Assembly (NCBI RefSeq): GCF_027595985.1
Contig: NC_073303.1
Span: forward strand, 97,208,591 to 97,272,590
DNA: 64,000 nt
Reading direction: 5' to 3'
Source of the DNA: Sorex araneus
Taxonomy: Eukaryota; Chordata; Mammalia; Eulipotyphla; Soricidae
Made by a program: the position numbers and the translations under genes
Notes under the pieces: generated by a model
What the model was told of the DNA's origin: nothing
Databases searched by the model: none
Seen by the model: the letters and a program-made list of their open reading frames with translations, nothing else
Part shown: piece by piece, positions 32,850 to 44,191 of the stretch
Layout of the letters: each line of letters opens with the position of its first letter
How positions within the stretch are numbered: the stretch's first letter is position 1

Positions 32850-33003
32850 TTGGGGGCGTGCAACCAGGAGTGCTCAGGACTTCCCCCTGGCTCTGGGGTC
32901 CCTCCTGACAGGGCTCTGAGGATCATATATGATGCTGGAATGGTGTCAAGGTTGACTGTATGCAAGGCAAGTGTCTTAACCCCTGTATTATCTTTCAGCC
33001 CAA
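32850..33003 (-). mobile_element. Degraded short SINE
   Basis: Antisense: caaccaggagtgctcaggac, gatcatatatgatgctggaa and cccctgtattatctttcagc. Confidence 0.65.
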
Positions 33004-33024
33004 TTTAATTTTTAAGATAGAATT

Positions 33025-33410
33025 TCAGGGGACAGAGAGATAATACAGATGGCCGGGCATTTGCCTTGCACATAGCCAACTCAGGTTCAATCTCTAGCAC
33101 CCCATATAGTCGCCCAAGTACCAGCAAAAGTGATTCTTTTTTTTTTTAATTTTTTTGCTTTTTGGGTCTTACCCGGCAATGCACAGGGGTTACTCATGGC
33201 TCTGCACTCAGGAATTACTCCTGGCGGTGCTCAGGGGACCATATGGGATGCTGGGAATCGAACCCAGGTTGGCCACATGCAAGGCAAACGCCCTACCCGC
33301 TGTGCTATTGCTCCATCCCCGCAAAAGTGATTCTTGAGCACAGAGCAAGAAGTAAGCCCTGAGCACTGCTGGGTGTGGCTCCAAAGCAAAAGAAAAAAGA
33401 AAAGAAAAAG
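33025..33410 (+). mobile_element. Older SINE split by a younger antisense SINE
   Basis: The 5' half (acagagagataatacagatg ... gtcgcccaagtaccagc) ends at 33138 and the 3' half (gagcacagagcaagaagtaa ... gctgggtgtggctcc) resumes after 33335. Together they make one complete short-type SINE. Confidence 0.85.
33139..33320 (-). mobile_element. Short-type SINE, intact, nested
   Basis: A near-consensus antisense copy inserted in the body of the older sense SINE. The target-site duplication gcaaaagtgattctt is perfect (33124-33138 and 33321-33335). Confidence 0.96.
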
Positions 33411-33439
33411 ATGGAATTTTGACGTGGGCTCTGTCTTTT

Positions 33440-33660
33440 GTTTGTTTTTAAATTTTATTTTATTTTTATAAAGCTGTCCACAATGATTATTACATTCAGT
33501 ATACCAACACCAATCCCACCACCATTACACCTTCCCGCCACTGTTATTTCCTATTTTCCCAACCACCACTCAAGCCTGCCCTAATAGCAGATCCTAAATT
33601 ATTTATTTCATTTAGCTTGTTATGATTAGTTTGCTAAAAATGATCAAAAAAGTTTTCCTT
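33440..33660 (-). mobile_element. L1-type 3' end, antisense
   Basis: Begins tttaaattttattttatttt then ataaagctgtccacaatgat, accaacaccaatcccaccac. This is the reverse of the element ending seen at 33676-33933. Confidence 0.55.
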
Positions 33661-33675
33661 AAAATAAAATCTCTC

Positions 33676-33933
33676 TGAAACTTATTAGTTACACAGGCGG
33701 GGGGGGGGGGTTAGGGTGGGGGGGCCCGGGGCGTGGGGGGGTTAGGGGGGTGAGGGGGTGGGGTGGAGCTATACTGGGATTCTTGGTGGTGGAATATGAG
33801 CACTGGTGAAGGGATGGGTATTCGAGCATTGTATAACTGAGATTTAAACCTGAAAACTTTGTAACTTTCCACATGGTGACTCAATAAAAAATTAAAAAAT
33901 AAAAAAATAAATAAATAAATAAATAAATAAAAT
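33676..33933 (+). mobile_element. L1-type 3' end, 5'-truncated insertion
   Basis: A G-rich tract (33700-33770) is followed by ggtggtggaatatgagcact, gaagggatgggtattcgagc, gtaactttccacatggtgac, TCAATAAA and an (AAAT)n tail. A perfect 15-bp duplication aaaataaaatctctc flanks it (33661-33675 and 33934-33948). The polypurine G tract and the tail fit an L1 3' UTR. Confidence 0.75.
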
Positions 33934-33950
33934 AAAATAAAATCTCTCAG

Positions 33951-34119
33951 GACTGGAGCAATAGCACAGTGGATAGCACATTTGCCTTGCATGTGGCCAA
34001 CCCGGGTTCGATTCCCAGCATCCCATGTGGTCCCCTGAGCACTGCCAGGGGTAATTCCTGAGTGCAGAGCCAGGAGTAACCCATGAGCATTGCCAGGTGT
34101 GATCTAAAAAGCAAAAAAA
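33951..34119 (+). mobile_element. Short-type SINE
   Basis: A full copy (actggagcaatagcacagtg ... ccaggtgtgatctaaaaagc) directly after the L1-type insertion. Confidence 0.93.
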
Positions 34120-34125
34120 GTCTGT

Positions 34126-34313
34126 GGGGCTGCAGCGGTAGCACAGCATGTAGGGCGTTTGCTGCCTTGCACGTGGCCGACCTGGGTTCGATTCCCAGTA
34201 TCCCATATGGTCTCCTGAGCACCTCCAGGAGTAGTTCCTGTGTGCAGAGCCAGGAGTAACCCCTGTGCATCACCAGGTGTGACCCAAAAAGCAAAATAAA
34301 TAAATAAATAATA
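34126..34313 (+). mobile_element. Short-type SINE
   Basis: A second copy in tandem orientation, 6 bp away. It has a 3-base insertion in the head (gtttgctgccttgcacg) and an (AAAT)n tail. Confidence 0.93.
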
Positions 34314-34439
34314 AAGTGTATGAAGATTGTTGTATCTCACACTGGATCAATCAAGAGCCCTTGAATAAGAGAATGCAGCATGGTATTACAGGCTAAGCCT
34401 TGTGTGTTAATACTATATTTTATTTTCTTTACCTTAAAT

Positions 34440-34620
34440 TGCTTAATTTTTCAGCTTTTTTTATTGAGTCACTGTGAGAAAGACCCTTACAAAGCTGCTC
34501 GTGAAGCGCGTTAATATTTTCTTCATTGAGATTGGTTACCTTCTACTTTACATCCGATTCAATGTAGTGTGCTACAGTTGTGTGGAGTATGAGATGTCGC
34601 TCTAGGAACGCTAAAATTTT
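34440..34620 (-). mobile_element. L1-type 3' end, antisense (uncertain)
   Basis: The segment cagctttttttattgagtca then ctgtgagaaagacccttaca and aagctgctcgtga echoes the antisense L1-type ends. The following sequence to about 35100 may belong to it but is unrecognised. Confidence 0.4.
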
Positions 34621-35159
34621 GAATGGGATGATGCACTTGGAGTTAAATTTTTAACTGGATGATGACTTTGGAGTCCAGAAGCATCTCTGCAGTTTGCTGG
34701 TCTCTTTCAAGATTGATTTATGAGTTTCTAGATTATGGCCAGTTAATGAGCTTAAATGGTGCCAGAGACAGTTGATGGGTGTTGACTGCCAGGCTCCTGG
34801 AAGAACAGGGAGCTGGGGATAGGTCACCCATCCCCAACTCTATGAGATCCTAGATATTTTGGCCACAAAACCTGCATACCTGAGGTTTTTCGACAGGTTC
34901 ATTCCTGGATGAGGTTTATCCCGGGCTTGTTGGAGTCCAGCCGTGAGCGTGGAAGAGATGTGGGCTTTAGATTCTCAGGCTCTGACTTTGCTGCTGTTCC
35001 CTTATATCCAGCCTGACTAACCCAGTGTCTTAGCCAGGATATAGGAATACTTCCTCTGCCCTCCCAAGGTCAACAGAGAGCCAACACTTGGACACTGCAA
35101 AGCAATTCCTCCCGAGTAAGGCTTAACTTGGTGTGCACTGTGCTTGCATAAACATTTTT

Positions 35160-35409
35160 CACTGTCACTGTCAGTGTCACCCCGTTGCTCATCGATTTGC
35201 TCGAGCAGGCACCAGTAATGTCTCCATTGTGAGACTTGTTGTTACTGTTTTGGCATATCAAATACGCCACGGGGAGCTTGCCAGGTTCTGCCGTGCAAGC
35301 AGGATACTCTCGGTAGCTTGCAGGGTTTCTGAGAGGGGCAGAGGAATCGAACCTGGGTCAGCTGCGTGCAAGGCAAACGCCCTACCCGCTGTGCTATGGC
35401 TCCAACCCG
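35160..35409 (-). mobile_element. Long-type SINE, full length
   Basis: A complete antisense long-type copy: tail cactgtcactgtcagtgtca, cgttgctcatcgatttgctc, body, then the head gctgcgtgcaaggcaaacgc and gctatggctccaaccc. The flanks aacattttt at 35151-35159 and 35412-35420 are a target-site duplication. Confidence 0.92.
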
Positions 35410-35717
35410 TGAACATTTTTATATAAAAAAATTTAACAACTAAAATGTAAGGTCCATATCAGGTCTGACATAAATCAGCTTCTTTGTCATGGCAGTCTGT
35501 GTCTTCACCCTGCTGGTTCTGCCACAGAGAGTGGTCCAGAGGCCTCCCACAGCCTGGAAGCTCTGGATCCTGATCTCCTCTCTGAGCCGAGGAAACTGGG
35601 CCTGCTCTGTTTGCCCTGCAGACTGCAGACTCCTGTCACCACTCTGGCTTTTCCCAATTGTTCTATCAAAGACAAACACAGTTTCTCAGCTGCTCAGGCC
35701 AGTAAGAAGCAACATGA

Positions 35718-36396
35718 GGTGGGCGGCACCGGCCCCACCCGTTTCTGAGATGTGATCCTGGGGGCCGCACGTGTGCAGCCCGCACCGCAGCTGCACAAGC
35801 ATGACTCCAGAGGCCAGCTAAACTAGTTTTGCTATGGGCAGCTCCTTGCAGAATGTCTCCAGACTGAGAACTAAGCTGTGGCCCCATGCCTGCCCAGGAG
35901 GGGAAAGGTATTTCTCTCTCTCGCTTTTTTCCTTGCGGGGGGTGAAGGGCGTGGTGACCGCCATATTATGAGGACCACAGATGAGAGTTACAAGCTTGCA
36001 ATGATCCAATATCTGGAAGAAACTTCCCTGGACTTAGTTGCTAAAATACAGAAATCCAAAATCGTGCGGCCGCTATTGCAGCTGCGCAACCTCATATCTC
36101 TTCACAACAGGTCTGACTCTAGTGGGGAACTCCTAACAAGAATAGTGAGGTTTTTGTTGAAATATTGAATGTAACCAAAGTAAAGAGAAAGTAAAGAGAA
36201 TTTTATCAGTTCGGTGGGGAGGGGCGGGATGGGAGGTATACTGGGCTTTTGGTGTTGGTTTTTTTTTGGTGGTGGAATATGGGCACTGGTGAAGGGATGG
36301 TTGTTTCAGCATTGTATAACTGAGACTTAAACCTGAAAGCATTGTAATTTTCCACATGGTGATTCAATAAAATAAAAAAAATTATTAAAAAAAAAG
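35718..36396 (+). mobile_element. L1-type insertion with GC-rich 5' part and 3' end
   Basis: A 9-bp direct repeat gcaacatga (35709-35717 and 36397-36405) brackets about 680 bp. The 5' part is GC-rich (gtgggcggcaccggccccac; gccgcacgtgtgcagcccgc), like an L1 5' UTR. The last ~200 bp are the L1-type 3' end (ggtggtggaatatgggcact ... ccacatggtgattcaataaa). An open frame of 96 codons (35878-36168) lies between; I do not recognise its product. I infer either a large internal deletion or a non-autonomous derivative. Confidence 0.6.
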
Positions 36397-36604
36397 GCAA
36401 CATGACAACTGGAACCAGGAGTGTTCCTTTGCTCTCCTTTTGAGAAGAGAAACAGCCTTTGGGCAAATGGGGTTGGGGAAGGGTCTCAGTATCCCCCACC
36501 CCACAGCATCTGACCCACCAGCAGGGGAACCCAGAAGGACCTCTGGGCCAGGTTGACTCTAATGGGGCGTGCAAAGCAGCAGGTGGCACCAGCTGGCTCC
36601 CCCC

Positions 36605-36830
36605 ACAGGAACAGGAAGTTCTCCTGTGGGGCTGGAACCATGTGTGAGACCAGAAGGCAGTGCAGGAGCTGGAGCACAGGCCAGGAATGTGTGGGAGCCC
36701 CCAGTTCCATCCTCAGCACCCCATTCCCCACCCCATCCCCTGCCCCACCAGCACTGCTGGAGGTAGTAGCCCAGGTGACCCAGTAACCCTCAGAGCTGAA
36801 CATAAGCCAGGAGTGACCCCCAGCCCCTGC
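36605..36830 (+). mobile_element. Degraded SINE
   Basis: Traces: gtggggctggaaccatgtgt, gttccatcctcagcacccca and cataagccaggagtgacccc. Confidence 0.45.
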
Positions 36831-37149
36831 GATTCACTAAGGGGTGGTCCGTAGTTCTTACAATGACAAAATATTAACTTAGAAGAGCTCTTCATCTGTG
36901 CCCTTAAGGGTAGGGTCACTCCCTGCCTGAGTCAGGCTGGGAAAAGCTGATGTCAGGGGACAGCAGTACCCTGGGCTGAGTCTTGTGACTCAGACACACC
37001 CAGCCAGCGCCTGCTCCCAGCACCTGAAGCCCAGCAGCCAAAGCATGTGCCCACATGTCTCCCGCTCTGCTCACCCACGGCTGTTTTCTGTCCCCTCTGC
37101 ATCTTGGGTCTCTCTGTTTCCTACGTGGTGCACAGACTGGCCTGTGAAA

Positions 37150-37330
37150 ATGCAAAGTGTGGAGAGAGAGAGAGAGCACAGGCAGGAAGGTACATGCATG
37201 TGGCCAACACCCATGCCATTCCTGCGGAGCTTCGCCAGGGCTGATCTTGGACCCAGAATCAGGAGGAAGCCCTGAGCACAGAACCGGGAGAGTACAACTT
37301 GAATGCCATAGGGTGTGACCCAATAAAACA
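37150..37330 (+). mobile_element. Degraded short SINE with CA tail
   Basis: Traces: acatgcatgtggccaacacc, aggaggaagccctgagcaca and gggtgtgacccaataaaac. It passes into a CA microsatellite. Confidence 0.6.
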
Positions 37331-37408
37331 AACACACACACACACACACACACACATACACACACGCATGTATGTGCGTGCGTGTGCACGCACACACACA
37401 CACACATT
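37331..37408. repeat. (CA)n/(TG)n microsatellite
   Basis: A CA run with an internal TATG/TGCG switch, seeded at the tail of the SINE before it. Confidence 0.9.
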
Positions 37409-37499
37409 GTGTACACGGAGCCAAGAGTAAGCCCTGAGCATAGCCAAATATGGCCCAAAAACCAAAGAACAGCAATAACAAAAGCAACCCTCCCTCTTA

Positions 37500-37548
37500 C
37501 CCACACCCACACACACACCCCCCCCCCCACACACACACACAAAAGCAC
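37500..37548. repeat. (CA)n/C-rich simple repeat
   Basis: CACACCC and C runs within an A/C-rich tail. Confidence 0.7.
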
Positions 37549-37714
37549 CCAAATGCTGAGTCAGCAGCAAGTTGTGCCTGGATTCAGGCCAGGAGCAAAG
37601 CCACAAGAGGACCCTGATGTGGGTGTTTGCTGACTGGGTTTGGAAGCAGAACATTCACGTATTTGATTTTGCATTTGGGAGGAAGAAGAGTAAGGAAGTT
37701 GAGCTGTGTTCCCT

Positions 37715-37855
37715 GAAGGATCACTCCTGGTGGTGTGTATGTGTTCTGGGGGTGTGTGTGTGGGGGGGGCGACCATAGATGGTGCTGGGAATTAAACCAG
37801 GGTCCCCTGTACTAGGCGAGCACCCTACTCATTGCACTATCGCTCTGTCAACCTG
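37715..37855 (-). mobile_element. Degraded short SINE
   Basis: Antisense: ggatcactcctggtggtgtg, gatggtgctgggaattaaac and cattgcactatcgctctg. Confidence 0.65.
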
Positions 37856-38354
37856 CATTATTTTAACCCAAGCAGCATGTGGATGCTAAGACAGGAAGGT
37901 TTGGAGCCAGAGAAACAGTTGAGTGATCAGGAGGCCCAGTCTAGCCAGCACAGCCCCAAACCAGAATCAAACAAAGGTTCTGATGGGCTGGCCTGGGTGC
38001 AGGTGGGAACCCCATCTTTCAGGCCCACTGGGACCCTCTCCAGTGAGCTCCCCTCAATCTGCCCAGTGCCCTGGTGCACCTGAGCTCCCTCCACTGGTCT
38101 CCAGGCCACCCAGCCACCCCCAAGCTTCTAACAGGCTGTCCCATGTGGTCCTGGCGCTCCTGCTGAAGGACATGCACAGAGCCCGTCCTCAAAGGGCGTC
38201 TTCAAGAACAGGCCTCCCAAATACCCCTGCCCTCGCACCCAGTTACCCAATCCTTTTATTTGAGGGGTCCCATTCTTTCAGGCCCGGGAGAGGTATCTAT
38301 TATAAGTTCCCTTTCAAAATGGGCGCCAGGACTACAAAGCCAGCCTGAGGAAGG

Positions 38355-38700
38355 AAGGACCTCACTGGGCTGTGCTGTGACTCGGCTCCTGAATCATATG
38401 TGTTCCCCTAAGCACTCCAGGGCTCGGTCCTGAGCACAGAGACAAGAACAGCCTCTGAGCACCTCAGGGGGCGTTGATTCCAGCAACCAAGGGAGCTAGC
38501 TTGGTGAGCCAGGCACATACTTTGCCTGTGCAAGTACACGAGTTCCATCTCTGGCACTTGCTACCCATACCTTCGTCACCGTGAGGCCCCCAAGCATCTC
38601 CAGGCTGAGTATTGCTGAAAGTCACCCCTGAGCAGAGGCATCAAACCAGCATCAACGGTACCCATGGCCAGGTGCCTCACCTGCGTACTGACTCTCTGGC
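38355..38700 (+). mobile_element. Two degraded SINE-like remnants
   Basis: Traces: gctcctgaatcatatgtgtt, ctgagcacagagacaagaac, then gtacacgagttccatctctg and ggcccccaagcatctccagg. Confidence 0.4.
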
Positions 38701-38894
38701 CCTTCTGCTCTTATTGTCCAGCAACAAAATTAAGTTATTACCATGTAAGTTATGTTATTATATAACAGGTAAATTATTTGAAATAGCTTAAATTATTTTA
38801 TCACTTGTGAATTATTAACAAATGAATTATGAGCTGCCCATCCAGTCCAATAATATCTAGCCATTCAAACAGCAGAATCCTAGATCGTGCTTTT

Positions 38895-39058
38895 GAGCTG
38901 GATCAGGGGTTCAGCTGATAGGGTGCTTGCCTTGTACACGCCAAGCTGGGTTTGATCCCCATATGGGTCCCTGAGTCCCACCTAAACACAGTGATCCCTG
39001 AGCCCAGAGCCAGGAGTAAGCCCTGAGCCCTGCAAGGTGTGCCTCCCCAAAACAAAAA
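38895..39058 (+). mobile_element. Degraded short SINE
   Basis: Traces: gctgatagggtgcttgcctt, gggtttgatccccatatggg and gagccaggagtaagccctga, with an AAAACAAAAATT end. Confidence 0.75.
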
Positions 39059-40079
39059 TTATAGACCTTGCTTTAATATAGGGAATGTCAGGGGGTCATC
39101 TAACAAACACCAAGCAAGGGATGGATTTACAAGGCTCTGGTACAGCCTAACTGCAAGTGACTCTCAGAATAAGAGAGGTGCTTCCTGTGCTGGAGAAAGG
39201 TCTTGTTACATACACAACTTAGACATCGGAACAGTTCTGGAAGGATTTGAAGTCTAAGTTCTGAGAACAATGCTTCTATACTTTCTTAGAAAAGTTCAGT
39301 ATATCATAAAATATTATTTATATAAAAATATAATAAGCCAGTGGTAACTCATCTGTAAGATGGAAGCTAACCTACATACCTAGCACACAGTGAGTGGGTC
39401 CTTTCCCTCATGGGCACGAATTGTCATGCAATAGAAGGTCTCTGAAAAAACGTATGAGAAGGGCAGAGTACTGAAATCAGGCAGAGATCTCAGTACACTA
39501 CAAGGAAGAACATGCATTTGTGTTCAGTGTAAACTGTGGCCTGCTACACCGTGCCACTCTTCTTGTGTTTCACAAGACCCCGTCTGTTGTAATCCCTAAC
39601 AGAGCCTGACTTTCATAGGTCTTTTTAACGAGAAAGGCCAGACGTGGGGAGCAGAGGAGATTCATGCTTTCCTACTCCCTGGGGGAAGGATCGATGAGCC
39701 AGGCATCCAGGCATCCTGCAGTGAAGAGGTTGGGGCTAGGGGCAGCAACATGCACACAGAGCATGGGCAAAAGAGAGCACTGCAGAAGGACTCCTACAAA
39801 TGCAATACTGGTAGGAAGGGGTACAAATCCATAAAATTTGACTAACTGCTTATGGATACATGGATGACAAACCCCTAACTCCCTCCGGGAAGCAGAATGG
39901 GGATCCAGGGCAGGGATGGGTTTCCCTGATGAAGAGAAGGAAAGAGGGGAAAGGCGGGAGGAAGGGTAGGAGACAGAGAGTACCACGCTGCAGAGAGGGT
40001 CAGACTGGAGTTGGTCCTGAGAGGAGGGTGTTTTGCTTTGGGTGGCATCCAAAGGTGCTCCGGGATAGAGAGTCCACAG

Positions 40080-40225
40080 GCATTTATTTTTGAGGGCGTA
40101 CTCCCAGCTCTATGCCCAGAGACCACTCACGGTGGTACCTGGGAAACCACATGGGTACCAGACATGGAACTGGGCTTCGTAATATGAAGGGCAAGTGTTT
40201 TGACCCCTATATTAATTTTCTGTCC
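40080..40225 (-). mobile_element. Degraded short SINE
   Basis: Antisense traces: cagagaccactcacggtggt, ccacatgggtaccagacatg. Confidence 0.45.
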
Positions 40226-40569
40226 TCTTCAACAAGTTTTAAATGAACTGTCGCCTATTCCAAAATCTTTTTTTTTTTTTTTTGGCTTATGAGTCTCTTT
40301 CACCAAAAGAGGAGGAAATGCAGATGAAACTGTTATTTCTCCAACTGTCAGCTTTTGGAAAGAACCGCTTCACTCTTTCTGTCCTTTCAAAATACCCTTG
40401 GTGTGCCAAGAATGTGACTTTTATGAGCTGTAGCTCTTTAATGATAATATCTCTGCTTTCCCTCTTCTGCTCACAATTAGTTACTGACAAAGAGTGCAGG
40501 AAGGAGCCACTTTCACTACTCAGGCAGCTGAGCCAATGGTCTATTTTGTATTTAATTAAAAAAAAAAAT

Positions 40570-40720
40570 GGTCTATGGTGCTCAGTGGTTATTCCTGGTT
40601 CTGTGCTCAGTGTACACTCCTGGTGGTACTCTGGGGACCATATACATCTCTGAAGATTTGAACCAGAGGTGGTTGCATCCAAGTATAAGTGTGTTGACCC
40701 CTTTATGATCTCCAGCCTTT
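40570..40720 (-). mobile_element. Degraded short SINE
   Basis: Antisense: tggtgctcagtggttattcc, ctctggggaccatatacatc and cctttatgatctccagcc. Confidence 0.65.
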
Positions 40721-40737
40721 AATTTTATAAAATTTTC

Positions 40738-40920
40738 TTTCTTTTTTTTCCCCTCTACTCCTCTTTCTTTTCACGGCTCCCTTCCTTTATTCCCCTGCCC
40801 CCTTTTTTTCCTCTCCCTCCCTTTTTTCCACGAATCTTACTGTCTTCTTTGCTTCCTGGTTTCCTTCCTCTCTCCCTCCCTCCCTTAGTCTTTCTCTTCT
40901 CTCTCATTGTCACTGCAGTG
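40738..40920. repeat. Pyrimidine-rich tract
   Basis: T/C-rich low-complexity DNA (ttcttttttttcccctctac and similar) with few purines. Confidence 0.6.
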
Positions 40921-41644
40921 AGGGGGCCTCAGTCACAGCTCCTGGGGTGCTGGGACCCTTGGCTGTGGCTTTGCTCACCAGGGCTCCTGTATCTGGTTGG
41001 GGAGCTTACACACATACCCCACCCGCCCTCAGTTACGGTTGGTGCTCGCACACACACAGACATTCTGATCCTTGGGCAGACAGAAATTATTTTCGATGCC
41101 CGAGATCACAAGCCACAAAGATCTGGGCTCAGGGGCAGAGCTGGTGGGAATGCCCTTAGCACCAGGGAATCAAAGTCTCAAGCCCTCTAGGTAGGTGTTC
41201 TGAGTCACTGAGTTACCACTTTCTTTCTAAAGGCATTTTTCCCTTTTAAGGATAAATGTTGCAGTGAATCATTTGTTCTTTGTGGAAGTGTTTGGTGAAC
41301 AGCATTCTCTGTATTACCCTGGTGCCTGGGGCCCAAAGTGAGCCCCTTCCATGCTCAGGCACCGCACTTGTGAACCCCAGTAGCCACCACACAGAGATAC
41401 AGAGAACTGTGGGGAGAGGCACAGAGGTAGGTAGGCAAGACAGAGCAGGAGTTACTTCCGTTGAAGATTACTCGAGTCATCCCTATGACCAAAAGAATGT
41501 CTCCTGCATATTTTGTCTTCATCCGTGACTCATTGCTCTCAGAACCCTTGCTTGGTATTTCCTGTGTTGAGAGTGAAAAAGGTGTGCTTTGTCACATGAA
41601 TGAGATTAACTTTTGAAAGCACCTAAGAATGGGGACCAGTTGCC

Positions 41645-42075
41645 AGACAATCTAGCCATGTGATTGGCGAGTGGAACTCTCCTTCTCCCTCAGTTCCACC
41701 TCTCCAAGCGGGGGAGAGGGGCTAGGTGGTTGTACCCGTTGTCGGTGGCCAGTGATTTTATCAGGCCTATGTAATGAGGCCTTCATACAAATCCAAGAGG
41801 ACAAGGTTCAGGCAGTGCAGGCTGGGAAACGGGAATCCTTCCTTGTGCCCCAGCTCTGGTCCCCACGCTCCTTTCAGGACCTCACCCTATTTGGTTGTTG
41901 ATTCACCTCCTTTAGCATCCTTTGTGACACATCAGCGGTCCAGTTGGTAAATGGGTTCCCTGAGTGCTGGGAGTAGTGCTCGAGTAAAGTTTTCAAACCT
42001 CGAGGCTTTCCCTTTACAGTCACTTGATCAGAATATCAGCCTGCGCTGACCCGTGTCTGACGTGGAGGGTTATCT
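41645..42075 (+). repeat. Ancient interspersed repeat (LTR-like, family unnamed)
   Basis: The series gtaatgaggccttcatacaa, acctcaccctatttggttgt, gatcaccctcctttag-like text, gtccagttggtaaatgggtt and ccctgagtgctgggagtag recalls a common mammal-wide LTR-type repeat. I cannot name the family by eye. Confidence 0.4.
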
Positions 42076-42195
42076 CGGGAAAAAGAACCCTCTTCCTGTG
42101 AAATCTGCTGTTATCTGGAGGTAGGTGGTGTCAGAAAGGAGCTGAATTCTCAGTCTGTCTGCCAGCACCCAAGAGCTGCTGTGGGTGTGGGCGAG

Positions 42196-42198
<3 letters not shown>

Positions 42199-42251
<53 letters not shown>
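42199..42251. repeat. (CA)n microsatellite
   Basis: About 26 uninterrupted CA units, likely polymorphic. Confidence 0.95.
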
Positions 42252-42253
<2 letters not shown>

Positions 42254-42309
42254 AGGAAGGAATTGGGTCTAAGAATCCATCAGATTTTGTTCTGGTTCTT
42301 TTGAGGATT

Positions 42310-42497
42310 TGGGGAGGGGGGAACTGAACTGGTCACACTTAGCTGTGCTCAGGACTTTATCCTGACTCTGTATTCAGGGGTCACTCTTGGGGGGTGGGGG
42401 TGGAGGTTAGGGGACGATGCTCAGTGCCATGGATTGAGCCAAGGTTGGTGCATGCAAGGAAAGTGTGTGACCTCACTGTACCCTCTCTCCGGCCCCT
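42310..42497 (-). mobile_element. Degraded short SINE
   Basis: Antisense: cacttagctgtgctcaggac, gattgagccaaggttggtgc and ccctctctccggcccc. Confidence 0.65.
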
Positions 42498-42519
42498 TTC
42501 GTTTTTCCATTTTGTATTT

Positions 42520-42700
42520 TAAGAGTTGAGCTGGGCGAATGGTACAGTGGTTAAGGCATGCAGCTGTAGCCAGGAACCTGGTTCTAATCCCTGATATTAT
42601 ATAAGGTTCCCTGAGCGCCACCAGATGTGACCCCTGAGTACAGAGCCAGGAGTCACAAGCCCTGAACACCATCAGTTGTGGGGACCTGCATAAGAAAGGA
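42520..42700 (+). mobile_element. Degraded short SINE
   Basis: Traces: gctgggcgaatggtacagtg, ccctgatattatataaggtt and gagtacagagccaggagtca. Confidence 0.65.
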
Positions 42701-42859
42701 ATAGGAGAAAATCAGGACTAGTCTGCTAGTGGTGCTGTGACAATTTACCACACAGGTGGCACCTCAAACTACAAATAAATTTTGTCATAATTTCTAGAGT
42801 CTGAATGTACAAGAACAAAGTGCCAGCAGATTTAATGTGAATGAGTCAATTAGTGAATC

Positions 42860-43070
42860 GTGAGGCATGAGGGCCAAGGAGAAGAGCACGCATGCTCTGC
42901 ACCAGAGGCCTGGGCTCGAGCCCCAGGACTGCATGGGCCCTGATCTCTGCTAGAATGACGCCTGGACATGAACTAGGTAGAGCCCCGGAGCACTGATGGA
43001 AGTGATGCAAAAGGAAATAACAACAGCAACCATGACAATAATACTAATAATAATAATAATAAAAAAAAGC
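42860..43070 (+). mobile_element. Degraded short SINE
   Basis: Traces: gggctcgagccccaggactg, gagccccggagcactgatgg. It ends in an (AAT)n run. Confidence 0.5.
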
Positions 43071-44191
43071 AGCTGACTGTTCCTCACAGCTCCACCAGTT
43101 GGGATGGAGCAGAAGGGGAGGCCGGGGGGAGGAAGCTCCTGTGCAGAACGGGCAGATCTAACCACGATCTGGTGGGGATCTGGCGTGTGGGGGCAGGCAG
43201 GGAATGGGAGAGAGTCGAGGTTCTGAACGGCAGCTGCCTGCAGCCTGGGTCGGCCTCAGCCTGGCTCTGCCTGTGCATCTCCGACGGTCCCTGTGCCAGA
43301 GAGACCTGCAGGTGCCACACCTGCATGGGGGGTCCCGTCTGCTTGTGAGCCTGGCCAGAGGATGCCTGAGACAGTGGTCAGCACACACGGGCCACTGTTG
43401 CCTGACTACAGTCCCCCCACACACACCCCACCACAGCGCCTGCCGCCCGCCATGTGTCACCAGGGCAGCAGCTTTCCCCCTGGGTTTCCGCAGTGCCCGG
43501 CAGCTTGTGATACTCAGGCAAGATGAGGCTGGGAGAATGGGGGTGGAAGTGAAGGGGCGCCCGCCAGCCAGCCGAACCCAGGCTAAGGGCAGCCCAGTCC
43601 TGTCCTAGGCCACTTGGGGGGTGAGGGTGGCGGAGGTGGGAAAGAGCAAATGGACTTTGTGCCGAAGTCCTAGGAGCCCCCCACCCTGGTCTCAGTGTAG
43701 GATAACATAGCCTCAGGTAGTTTAGGTTTATCGGCTTACTCCCATCACAGTGCTCCCATCCCTTTGTTTAGCTGTAATCACTTCTCTATGTTCTCTTTCC
43801 CAAAACAGTTAATCAGCTTTCCCCTAATCTGACTCTGCTAATTTGTAAGATCAGACCTTACTAGGACACTGAATATTATAATATTGCCTTTCTCCTCTCC
43901 CTATGTATTTTGAATAATTTACTTTAAAGCAATGTCCTTTTTGAATAGAAACAAGAAGACAATATTATGCTTTTGTAACTTAATTGGCTTCGAATATTAT
44001 TCATTCCCAGGCATCTGCTTTCTCCACTTAAGCCTCAGTTGCCTTCAGTTCCTAGCACCCCAAAAGCAGGGACGGGACGCATCCAGAGCAAGTGGTGAGT
44101 TATGTGAGTTATGTGCTACCCTGGTCTCGAGATGAGCCTGGCCAAAGTGCCTAATTCTTAACTATAAGTTAAGAGCTTGATCACAGACAAA

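Noticed and set aside
32519-32908. 129-codon plus-strand frame
   Set aside because: It spans degraded SINE remnants and has no family signature.
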